Below are positions 53,584-61,683 of a stretch of 64,000 nt of DNA, one piece after another. The first letter of the stretch is position 1. Each line of letters starts with the position of its first letter. Position numbers and translations under genes: made by a program. This DNA comes from Bog-756 sp963812525 (GTDB lineage: Bacteria > Actinomycetota > Acidimicrobiia > Acidimicrobiales > RAAP-2): NCBI GenBank assembly GCA_963812525.1, contig CAWEVL010000009.1, forward strand, positions 186,001-250,000, given 5' to 3'. Under the pieces are notes generated by a model, which searched no databases, had not been told where the DNA came from, and saw only the letters and a program-made list of their open reading frames with translations.

Positions 53584-55959
53584 ATGGCGCTCCCCATCGA
53601 GGATTACGGCATCATCGGTGACCTCCACACTGCTGCACTGGTGGGAAGAAACGGCTCCATCGACTGGCTCTGCCTCCCGCGCTTCGACTCGGCGGCCTGC
53701 TTCGCTGCGCTGCTCGGGGACGAGGACCACGGTTCGTGGAAACTGGCCCCCAAGGGGTCGCACGGTGCCTCGCACCGCCACTACCGGGGCGACACCCTGG
53801 TCCTCGAATCGGAGTTCGTGACCGACGAGGGGACGGTCCGTGTCATCGACTGCATGCCCATCCGCCAGCAGCACCCCGAAGTGGTCCGACTGGTCGAGGG
53901 GGTGCGGGGCAAGGTGACCATGGAGATGGTCCTGACCATCCGCTTCGGGTACGGCCAGATCGTTCCGTGGGTGCGGAAGATCGACGGGACGCTCAATGCC
54001 ATCGCCGGTCCCGACGGGCTGTCCCTGTGGACTCCCGTCGAATGCCACGGGCGCGACCTCTCCACGGTGGCGGAGTTCACGGTGACCAAGGGCCAGCGCA
54101 TCCCCTTCTCGCTGACCTGGTTCCCGGCCAACGAGGAACCTCCCCGCCCGGTCGACGCCACCTACGCCATCCAGGACACCGAGCGGTGGTGGGCCGACTG
54201 GGCATCCCAGTGCACGTACGTGGGCGACTACCGCGAGGCGGTGGTCCGCTCGCTGATCACGTTGAAGGCCTTGACCTATGAGCCCACCGGGGGCATCGTG
54301 GCCGCAGCCACCACCTCCCTGCCCGAGACGCTGGGTGGGAGCCGCAACTGGGACTACCGGTTCTGCTGGCTGCGGGACGCCACCTTGACCCTCGAGTCAC
54401 TCATGCGGGGTGGCTTCTACCAGGAGGCCATGGCCTGGCGGAACTGGCTGCTGCGGGCCACGGCCGGGGACCCATCGCAGATGCAGATCATGTACGGCGC
54501 CGCCGGTGAACGCCGACTCGACGAATGGGAAGTCGACTGGCTGCCCGGGTACGAGGGTTCGGCTCCGGTCCGCATCGGCAATGCCGCCGCCGGGCAGTTC
54601 CAACTGGATGTGTACGGCGAGGTCATGTCGGCCCTATACGAGTCGGAATCGTCCGACGATCCGGGTGACAGTGCCGGGTGGGAGTTCCAGCTCTCGCTGA
54701 TGGACTTCCTTCAGGACGGGTGGCGCGAGCCCGACGACGGCATCTGGGAGGTTCGGGGTCCCCGCCGCCACTTCACCCACTCGAAAGTGATGGCATGGGT
54801 GGCCATCGACCGTGCCATCAAGACGGCGGAGGAGTACGGCCGGAGGGGTCCGATCGACCGGTGGAAGGAGGTCCGCCAGGAGATCCATGACCAGGTCTGC
54901 GACGAGGGATTCAACGCCTCGATCGGGTCGTTCACCCAGTACTACGGATGCGACCAACTCGACGCCAGCCTGCTGATGATCCCGCTGGTCGGCTTCCTCC
55001 CTGCACACGATCCCAGGGTGCGGGGCACCATCGAGGCCATCGAGCGCGAGCTGGTCGACGGCGGGTTCGTCCTCCGGTACCGCACCGTCGACACCGGCGA
55101 TGTGGACGGGCTCACCGGTCGCGAGGGCGCCTTTCTGGCCTGCTCGTTCTGGTTGGCCGACTGCCTGACCATGCTGGGTCGGGAACATGACGCCCGGCAG
55201 CTCCTCGACCGGTTGATCGGCCTGCGAAACGATCTGGGGCTGCTGTCCGAGGAGTACGACCCCGTGGCCGGCCGGCTGGTCGGCAACTTTCCCCAAGCCT
55301 TCTCGCACGTTTCACTGGTCAACTCGGCGGCCAAGCTCATCGGTCAGGAGAAGCCGTCGTCGGAGCACCTCGCTCTGGGACTGGCCCGTCGCTCCCTGTC
55401 GCGGGCGAAGGGCGGCACGATCGAGCGGCACCTGAGTGGGGTCGCCCAGTCCATGATGGCCCAGCTCGTCCAAAACGCCGGGAGCACCATGGGCACCGGT
55501 GCCGCCAGCATGGTCCAGGCCGAAGCGAACCCAGCGCCACCGGACCGGGCGAAGGGCGGCGGGGCAGGAGCACCCTCGGCCAAGCCTCGGGGGAAGCCGA
55601 CCGCCAAGCCCTCGGTCCGGAAGGCGCGGCGGTTGGCCACCAAGGCCCCCATCAGGGCCTCGGGCGCGGCCTCCACGAAGTCGGGCGGCAAGAAGAAGGC
55701 TGCCGGGAAGAACGCGGCCACCACGAAGGCCGTCGGCACGAAGAACGCCGCGGTGACGAAGGCCGTCGGCACGAAGGTGGCGGCCAACGAACCCGTCGGG
55801 AAGGCCACGGCCAAGAGGAAGGCCACGGCCAAGAAGAAGGCCACGGCCAAGAAGAAGGCCACGGCCAAGAAGAAGGCCACGGCCAAGAAGAAGGCCACGG
55901 CCAAGACGGCGGTGAGGGTGGCGGGACCGAAGGCCCCGGCTGCGGGCGGCAGGCGCTGA
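53584..55959 (+). CDS. GH15 family glycoside hydrolase (trehalase/glucoamylase-like) with histone-H1-like tail
   Basis: Residues 1 to about 640 form a GH15 enzyme: the N-terminal beta domain (PIEDYGIIGDLHTAALVGRNGSIDWLC), RNWDYRFCWLRDATLTLE, and the catalytic acids in LTGREGAFLACSFWLAD and LGLLSEEYDP. This wording matches actinobacterial trehalases of the GH15 type. The last 140 residues are a Lys/Ala/Thr-rich basic tail ending in six ATAKKK-type hexapeptides and AGGRR, like bacterial histone-H1-like proteins. It is 791 aa, longer than the about 650 aa of the enzyme alone. A cytosolic trehalase tethered to DNA, RNA or polyphosphate is one reading. Confidence 0.85.
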   Translation: MALPIEDYGIIGDLHTAALVGRNGSIDWLCLPRFDSAACFAALLGDEDHGSWKLAPKGSHGASHRHYRGDTLVLESEFVTDEGTVRVIDCMPIRQQHPEVVRLVEGVRGKVTMEMVLTIRFGYGQIVPWVRKIDGTLNAIAGPDGLSLWTPVECHGRDLSTVAEFTVTKGQRIPFSLTWFPANEEPPRPVDATYAIQDTERWWADWASQCTYVGDYREAVVRSLITLKALTYEPTGGIVAAATTSLPETLGGSRNWDYRFCWLRDATLTLESLMRGGFYQEAMAWRNWLLRATAGDPSQMQIMYGAAGERRLDEWEVDWLPGYEGSAPVRIGNAAAGQFQLDVYGEVMSALYESESSDDPGDSAGWEFQLSLMDFLQDGWREPDDGIWEVRGPRRHFTHSKVMAWVAIDRAIKTAEEYGRRGPIDRWKEVRQEIHDQVCDEGFNASIGSFTQYYGCDQLDASLLMIPLVGFLPAHDPRVRGTIEAIERELVDGGFVLRYRTVDTGDVDGLTGREGAFLACSFWLADCLTMLGREHDARQLLDRLIGLRNDLGLLSEEYDPVAGRLVGNFPQAFSHVSLVNSAAKLIGQEKPSSEHLALGLARRSLSRAKGGTIERHLSGVAQSMMAQLVQNAGSTMGTGAASMVQAEANPAPPDRAKGGGAGAPSAKPRGKPTAKPSVRKARRLATKAPIRASGAASTKSGGKKKAAGKNAATTKAVGTKNAAVTKAVGTKVAANEPVGKATAKRKATAKKKATAKKKATAKKKATAKKKATAKTAVRVAGPKAPAAGGRR
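55801..55908 (+). repeat. 18-bp tandem repeat encoding KATAKK
   Basis: Six head-to-tail copies of AAGGCCACGGCCAAGAAG (the first and last with one or two base changes) encode the Lys/Ala/Thr hexapeptide array in the tail of the GH15 protein. Confidence 0.85.
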
Positions 55960-56006
55960 CCGGCCGTGGACCCCGTCCAGCGAACCGGATCGGAACGTCG
56001 CTCCAG

Positions 56007-57044
56007 ATGAGCGGAACCCACCACCACGGACCGCCGGCCGGGGGGACCGATCCGCGCTCGGGTCATCCTTTCGACCCGGGCGACCCATCGGCTCCGCTGG
56101 CTGGCGTGACCGTGGCCGACGGCGTCATCGAGTTGGACACCCTGCTCGGCGGTTGGGAGCGGGTCACCGCCGGCTACCTGATCGAGGGAGACGCCCCGGT
56201 ACTGGTGGAGACAGGCAGCCAGAGCTCGGTGCCGGTCCTGCTTGCCCAGCTGGAGCGGCTCGGCGTCGGCGCCTCGGATCTGGCCGGCGTGGTGGTTACC
56301 CACATCCACCTCGACCATGCCGGCGGCGTGGGTGACGTCGCCCGTTCGTTCCCCAGCGCCACCGTGTACGTCCACCCCAAAGGGGCGCGCCACCTGGCCG
56401 ACCCCACCCGGCTGATCGACTCGGCGGCGCGTGTCTACGGCCCGCTGCTGGACTCGCTCTATGGCCGCCTAGATCCGACGCCGTCCGAACGGATCCACAT
56501 TCTCGAGGACGGCGAGACCATCCCCGTCAGCTCCAACCGCTCGCTCATCGCCGTGGACTCCCCGGGTCACGCCAAGCACCACGTGGCCCTGCACGACACC
56601 CTCAGCGGTGTCCTGTTCGCCGGCGACGCGGTCGGGGTCAAGCTGCCCGATGGCGGGGTGCTGCGGCCGTCCACCCCGCCACCCGACTTCGACCTCGCCT
56701 CGGCACTCACGTCGCTCGAACGATTCGCCGAGCGGCGGCCCACCGCCCTGGCTCTGGCCCACTACGGGCTCCTCGCCGACCCCCTGGACGTGCTGGACGA
56801 AGCCGGTGGCACCCTCCGGAGATGGGCCGGCGTGGCCGAGTCGGCGTTCCGGAACGGCCAGGACATCGCCACCGCTCTGGCCACCGAGTTCGAATCCGAT
56901 CTCGACGGCGTCGCCGAGGTGCACCTCGAGAAGCTCGAGGTCATGAACGGCGTCCACTCCAACGCCGCAGGGCTGCATCGATGGCTGTCCACCCGGGACG
57001 CCGCCGGTGGCAGCGGCGCCCAAGGGTCGCCACCTGCATCCTGA
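56007..57044 (+). CDS. MBL fold metallo-hydrolase
   Basis: This 345-aa metallo-beta-lactamase fold protein has the zinc motif VVTHIHLDHAGGVG (HxHxDH, near residue 96), a His in DSPGHAKHHVALHD (near 185) and Asp in FAGDAVGVKLPDG (near 208), with a further His in ALAHYGLL. These match a binuclear hydrolase of the glyoxalase II or lactonase kind. The C-terminal residues QGSPPAS are encoded by the first copy of a 59-bp tandem repeat that continues past the stop. It is downstream of the GH15 gene with a 47-bp gap. Confidence 0.83.
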   Translation: MSGTHHHGPPAGGTDPRSGHPFDPGDPSAPLAGVTVADGVIELDTLLGGWERVTAGYLIEGDAPVLVETGSQSSVPVLLAQLERLGVGASDLAGVVVTHIHLDHAGGVGDVARSFPSATVYVHPKGARHLADPTRLIDSAARVYGPLLDSLYGRLDPTPSERIHILEDGETIPVSSNRSLIAVDSPGHAKHHVALHDTLSGVLFAGDAVGVKLPDGGVLRPSTPPPDFDLASALTSLERFAERRPTALALAHYGLLADPLDVLDEAGGTLRRWAGVAESAFRNGQDIATALATEFESDLDGVAEVHLEKLEVMNGVHSNAAGLHRWLSTRDAAGGSGAQGSPPAS

Positions 57045-57149
57045 TCCGGCCCGGCGGCCACGACTTCGACCTGAGGAGCCAAGGCTCGCCACCTGCATCC
57101 TGATCCGGCCCGGCGGCCACGACTTCGACCGGAGGAGCCAAGGCTCGCC
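57020..57149 (+). repeat. 59-bp direct repeat spanning a stop codon
   Basis: Two near-identical 59-bp units begin at 57020 and 57079, and a third starts at 57138 but is truncated after about 12 bp. Each starts with CCAAGGSTCGCC and contains CATCCTGATCCGGCCCGGCG. The first unit includes the last codons and TGA of the MBL gene, so the second is a duplicated 3' end. The units differ at only a few positions. Confidence 0.8.
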
Positions 57150-57348
57150 GACTCGTTCCCCTGGCTCTCGTGGTTCTCGTGGCGTCTGGGTCTCACTTCG
57201 GAGGCGGCTGGCGAGCCCGCCACCTGCGAGTCGCCGTGACCGCGCACCCCCGACGTCGGCCCTCATTGCGCGGGGCGGGTGCGCTGGTCTCCAATGGCGG
57301 GGTGCCACTGGGGCCCGCCGACCGTCCGAGAGAGGGGAGTAGCAGTCC
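57150..57348. other. intergenic stretch after the 59-bp repeats
   Basis: No gene is seen. A GAGAGGGGAG Shine-Dalgarno-like run lies at the right end, directly upstream of the DMT transporter ATG. Confidence 0.4.
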
Positions 57349-58263
57349 ATGAGCATCCTGTTCGCCCTGCTCGGCGCGTTCAGCCAGGCCCTGACCTCGG
57401 TTCTGCAGAGGTTGGCCAACGTGGCCGGATCGGACGAGAAGCGGTCGGGGTGGGAGACCACCAAGTTTCTGGTCCGTCAGCCCATCTGGCTGTTGGGGAT
57501 GGTGTGCATGGGTGGGACCTTCATCTTCACGGCCCTCGCCCTCTACTTCGGCACGCTGGCCACGGTGCAGCCCATCCTGGTCACCGAGCTCATCTTCACC
57601 CTGGCCCTTCGTGCCCTGTGGCTGCACGACCGGATCGCTACCCGGACCTGGGGAGCGGCGGCGCTGTTGTGTGCCGGGCTGTTCGGTTTCCTGGTGGTTG
57701 CCCATCCGGAGGAGGGGCACGGACGGCCCACGGCAGCGGCCTGGGCGGTGGCACTGGGGAGCCGGGGTCTGCTCATCGTGGTCCTGCTGGTCCTCAGCCG
57801 GTGGGGCTCACCGGCACGCAAGGCGGCGTTGCTGGGGGCGGCCGCCGCGTTGGTGTGGGCCATCGATGCTGCTTTCGTGAAGGCGGCGACCGAGGTGCTG
57901 GCCCACGAGGGCTGGTCCGGCCTGTTCGAGCACTGGCCCGTCTACGCCGTGGTGGTCAGCGGAGTGCTGGGCACCGTGCTGCTCGAGGCGGCCTTCGCTG
58001 CCGGGCCCCTGGCGGCCTCCCAGTCGGCCCTGCTCATCGTGGATCCACTGGCCAGCATCGCCATCGGCATCGAGCTCTTTGGCGAGCAGCTCCGCAGCTC
58101 ACCGACCGCCATCGCGCTCCAGGCGCTCTTCCTGGGCGGGATGTTCGTCGGTGTCGTGCTGCTGTCGAAATGGGCTCCCCCCGAGATGGAGGCCCGGGCC
58201 AAGCTGTCGACCCGTGTCATCCGGACCGGAGGACCCGACGAGGTGACGACCGAACCGGCCTGA
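57349..58263 (+). CDS. DMT superfamily transporter (EamA-like)
   Basis: This 304-aa membrane protein has about nine to ten hydrophobic helices, starting at SILFALLGAFSQALTSVLQRLAN. It contains an EamA-type hinge VQPILVTELIFTLALRALWL and a second-half equivalent SQSALLIVDPLASIAIGIELFGE. This is the usual drug/metabolite transporter layout; the substrate is unknown. It ends in a short hydrophilic tail. Confidence 0.83.
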   Translation: MSILFALLGAFSQALTSVLQRLANVAGSDEKRSGWETTKFLVRQPIWLLGMVCMGGTFIFTALALYFGTLATVQPILVTELIFTLALRALWLHDRIATRTWGAAALLCAGLFGFLVVAHPEEGHGRPTAAAWAVALGSRGLLIVVLLVLSRWGSPARKAALLGAAAALVWAIDAAFVKAATEVLAHEGWSGLFEHWPVYAVVVSGVLGTVLLEAAFAAGPLAASQSALLIVDPLASIAIGIELFGEQLRSSPTAIALQALFLGGMFVGVVLLSKWAPPEMEARAKLSTRVIRTGGPDEVTTEPA

Positions 58264-58623
58264 CCCTTCGTCACGCCATGGCGGCGCCGTGCCCTTCAAC
58301 AAAATCACTACTGTGAGCGCTCAATTGACCGCGCCAGCGAAAATACATGGCATCGTGCCCGGAGCGGAGCGTGCATGGAGCGGTTTGCGGAACGTTGTTC
58401 GTGCGAAATCCCACACGCCGGTCAAGTGTCCAAATACCTCACACCGAGTGAGAAGGAGACCGCGCCATGCGCGGCGTCCGAGGTGGCGGCCCTCCTGGAC
58501 CCAGGCACGGCAACGTTCCACGTCATCAAGGGCAAAGGTCCGCATTGCCATGGGCTCATCGTGTGCTGTAACTTCCCCGGAAACCAAGTGGGTATTTCGC
58601 ACGACGAGTAAGGGCAGGGTGCG
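58264..58623. promoter_or_regulatory. AT-rich regulatory gap upstream of secreted phosphatase
   Basis: This 360-bp gap has markedly lower GC than its surroundings. It contains a perfect 10-bp palindrome TGAGCGCTCA at 58314-58323 directly followed by ATTGACC, a possible -35. A 78-codon open frame at 58375-58611 has no ribosome binding site and is not called as a gene. Confidence 0.35.
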
Positions 58624-61220
58624 ATGTTGAAGCGAATTGTGGGCGGGGTTGTGCTTGTCGTGGCCGGAGTGGTGCCGTTGGCATTGCCCCCCACTGCGGC
58701 CGGAGCGGATACACCGATAGCGGTCACTCCGTACTCGGGATTCAACCCGTTGTTGACCCGCGCTCCGTACGTGACCGACCTCACCCAGACGTCGGCCTAC
58801 GTCAACTGGGCCACCACCAACACCAACCCGGTGGCCGGCGGGGCCAACATCTTCGGCTCGGTGCAGCTCGCCCCGATGAACGGCACGAGCTGCCCGGTGT
58901 CCACCACCTGGTCGGCCTCGGCCATCACCGCCCCCTCGACGTTGCCGGCGGCGACCAACCCGACATCCACGCCCGGCAACCAGACCGGAACCCAGTACAA
59001 CGTGACAGGGGCTTCCTCGACCACCAGCGAGTACCAGAACTCGGTGCTGGTCACCGGTCTGAGCCCCGGCACCCAGTACTGCTACACGGTGTTCGCCACC
59101 CACTCACCAGGTGCCGCCGAACTGCTGCCGGCGAGCAAGCCCTGGCAGCGCTTCACCACCCTGCTGCCGGCCAACACCGCCTCGAGCCAGCCGGTCACCT
59201 TCGACCTGATCAACGACACCGGCGAGAACTACTACAACACCAACGCCAACGCCGCGCTCGACGTCCCCTTCAATAGCACCGGGGCCCCGGTCAACCCTGA
59301 CCAGGCCGCGCTGTACAACGAGGTCGGGAACTCCGGTGCGAACTTCCTCGTCTCGGTGGGTGACATCGGGTACAACAGCTCCAACCAGTCGAACTTCGGC
59401 GACCTCAGCCAGACCGGCACGCAGCCTGAGGTCAGCGACATCTTCGGGCCGACCTACCTGCCGCAGACCGGTGGTATCCCCGTCTTCGCCGGCTCCGGTG
59501 ACCACGACCAGACCATCAATCCGCTCAAGATCTTCCCCACACCGACCACGGCCGCCGCATCCGGGGGCACCTACGCCTTCGACAGCTACTCGGGCACCGA
59601 CGGGATCACGGGGAGCGCGGCCGACGATTGGTACGCCTTCTCCACCGGCAATGTCCGTATCTACGTCATCGATGGCACCTGGTCCGAGGCCGTCTCCTCC
59701 AAACTGGGGACCACCACCGGCGCGCTGTGCGGCAATGTCACTGCCTCGGCCAAGAACAGCTGCCTGGCCTACCAGGCCGACGCCGACGAGCACTGGCAGA
59801 CTTCCTCGCCCGAGTACAAGTGGCTCCAGAAGGATCTGGCCGCCCATCCCGGCGGCGTGAAGATGGCCGTCTTCCACTTCCCGCTGCGGTCGGTCAACGC
59901 CTCGCAGCCTTCGGACCCCTACGTCGAGAACAGCTCGGTCAACCCCAAGGCGTCGACCAGCCTCGAGGCCCTGCTGGCCAAGTACGGCGTCGGGATCGCC
60001 TTCAACGGCCACGCCCACACCTACCAGCGGATCATCCCGAACAACTACCTACAGAACAATCAGCTGGTCAACTATGTGACCGGTGGCGGCGGCGGCGTGC
60101 TGGAGCCGGTGGCCGGCGGGAGCTGCTCGACGGTGACCGCCTCGGCCAGCGTCTACGCCATCGGATGGTCGCCGAGCTCGAATACCGGCTCGACCTGTGG
60201 CGCCAACGTGCCCACCCCGGGCTCGGCGGCCGATGTCTACGAGTTCCTCAAGGTCACCGTGGTGGGTGACAAGGTGACGGTCATCCCCACCAATGCAGCC
60301 GGTGGGACGTTCGACGTGCAGACCTACGACCTCACCGCGCTGGCCAGCCGGGGCGTGACCCCGCCGACCGGGCCGACCGGGCCGACCGGGCCGACCGGAC
60401 CGACGCAGCCGGGACAGTCGCCTGGCGGGTCGGGACCCCCCGTGCAGACGGACTGCATGGGCCAGCTCCCCTCCGGGGCGGTCGTGGGGGCGGCGGCCAC
60501 CAAGGCCGGCGCCATCGGCTACTACGAGGTGGACGCCGACGGTGACGTGGCCGCCTTCGGCGGCGCCCCGTGCTACGGCGCCATGACCGGCACCGTGTTG
60601 AGCCAGCCCATCGTGGGCATGGCCACCGACGCCACCGGTCAGGGCTACTGGCTGGTGGCACGCGACGGCGGCATCTTCGCCTTCGGCGACGCCCAGTTCT
60701 ACGGCGGCACCGGCGGGACCCACCTCAACCAGCCCATCGTGGGGATGTCCTCGGACGCCCCGGTGGCGGCTACTGGCTGGTGGCCTCCGACGGCGGCATC
60801 TTCTCCTTCGGCGACGCCCAATTCCACGGCGGCACCGGCGGGATCCATCTCAACAGGCCGGTGGTGGGCATGTCGGTCGACCGCAGCGGCGACGGCTACT
60901 GGCTGGTGGCCTCCGACGGCGGCATCTTCTCCTTCGGCGACGCCCAGTTCTACGGCGGCACCGGCGGGATCCATCTCAACAGGCCGGTGGTGGGCATGTC
61001 GGTCGACCGCAGCGGCGGCGGCTACTGGCTGGTGGCCTCCGACGGCGGCATCTTCTCCTTCGGCGACGCCCAGTTCTACGGCGGCACCGGCGGGATGGTG
61101 CTCAACCGGCCGATCATCGGCATGGCCGTCGACTCCTCCGGCAACGGGTACTGGCTCATCGCCTCCGACGGTGGCATCTTCTCCTTCGGTGACGCCCCGT
61201 TCCTCGGATCGGCGGCGTAG
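58624..61220 (+). CDS. secreted metallophosphatase (purple acid phosphatase-like) with C-terminal GYWLVASDGGIF repeats, frameshifted
   Basis: A signal peptide (cleavage near residue 29) is followed by a fibronectin-like N-domain and a calcineurin-type phosphatase domain. Metal motifs include NDTGENYY, SVGDIGYNSSN, GSGDHD (usually GNHE), VFHFPLRS and FNGHAHTYQRI. A Gly-Pro-Thr linker leads to five 42-residue repeats with GYWLVASDGGIFSFGDAQFYGGTGG. The second repeat is 125 nt while its neighbours are 126 nt, so one base is missing near 60762-60768 and the frame changes. The end at 61220 (FLGSAA) belongs to the corrected frame. It probably acts outside the cell on phosphate esters. Confidence 0.82.
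60604..61217 (+). repeat. 126-bp tandem repeats encoding 42-aa GYWLVASDGGIF units
   Basis: Repeat starts are at 60604, 60730, 60855, 60981 and 61107, giving lengths of 126, 125, 126 and 126 bp, plus a last partial copy. Copies 3 and 4 are nearly identical in DNA, showing recent duplication or conversion. Confidence 0.9.
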
Positions 61221-61683
61221 CGGGGGGCCTGAAGGCGCGGGCGGGCACCGGTGCGGGCGGCCGGGACGCCCCGCCCGGACGACCGATCCCGCCCTGCATC
61301 GGTGCGCCCCCGACTCGAACCCGTGGAGCCCGCAGGTCGAGAATCTGACCTGCAGGGGAACCCATGTCTCGTGCTTGCCACCGATGTCCTTAGGGCGGCC
61401 GGTGGTACACCCTTGGCTGCCCGTGACCCCACAACTGGGACGACGGCCCTGGATTCGGCAGCAAGAGGCGATGGCGCTGACGTGATCGGCGGGGTACCGG
61501 GCTGCCGACAGTGACCCACTGTGGGCAACCGTTCACCGGACGGGCAAATTGCCGAAAATCGAGACGACAGGCTGCTGACTCGTTTATCATCCACTGCGCG
61601 AGGTGACCTGGGTGGCGGGGTTCAGGCCTGGTCATGGCATGAGCGCCCGGCCAAGCGTGCCGGATGAGGACCAGGAGGGCACC
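61221..61683. other. intergenic region with tRNA-like 3' fragment
   Basis: No gene is called in these 463 bp. On the minus strand, 61301-61350 reads like the 3' half of the tRNA-Lys at 63161-63233: an AGATTCT loop, GGGTTCGAGTC and GGGGGCGCACC. The T-stem does not pair and no D-arm or 5' acceptor exists, so it is a fragment, not a tRNA gene. GCAGGTC and GACCTGC around an 8-nt loop form a 7-bp hairpin. AGGAGGG lies before the next ATG. Confidence 0.5.

Noticed and set aside
57020..57149. CRISPR or integron-like array
   Set aside because: Units are directly adjacent with no unique spacers, and one unit is the end of a gene.
58375..58611. 78-codon open frame upstream of the secreted phosphatase
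   Set aside because: No ribosome binding site, no recognisable domain, and the region is AT-rich regulatory-like DNA.
60604..61217. CRISPR array
   Set aside because: The units are 126-bp coding repeats in frame with a secreted protein, with no short spacers.
61301..61372. A second complete tRNA gene
   Set aside because: Only the 3' half is tRNA-like; the T-stem does not pair and there is no D-arm or 5' acceptor strand.
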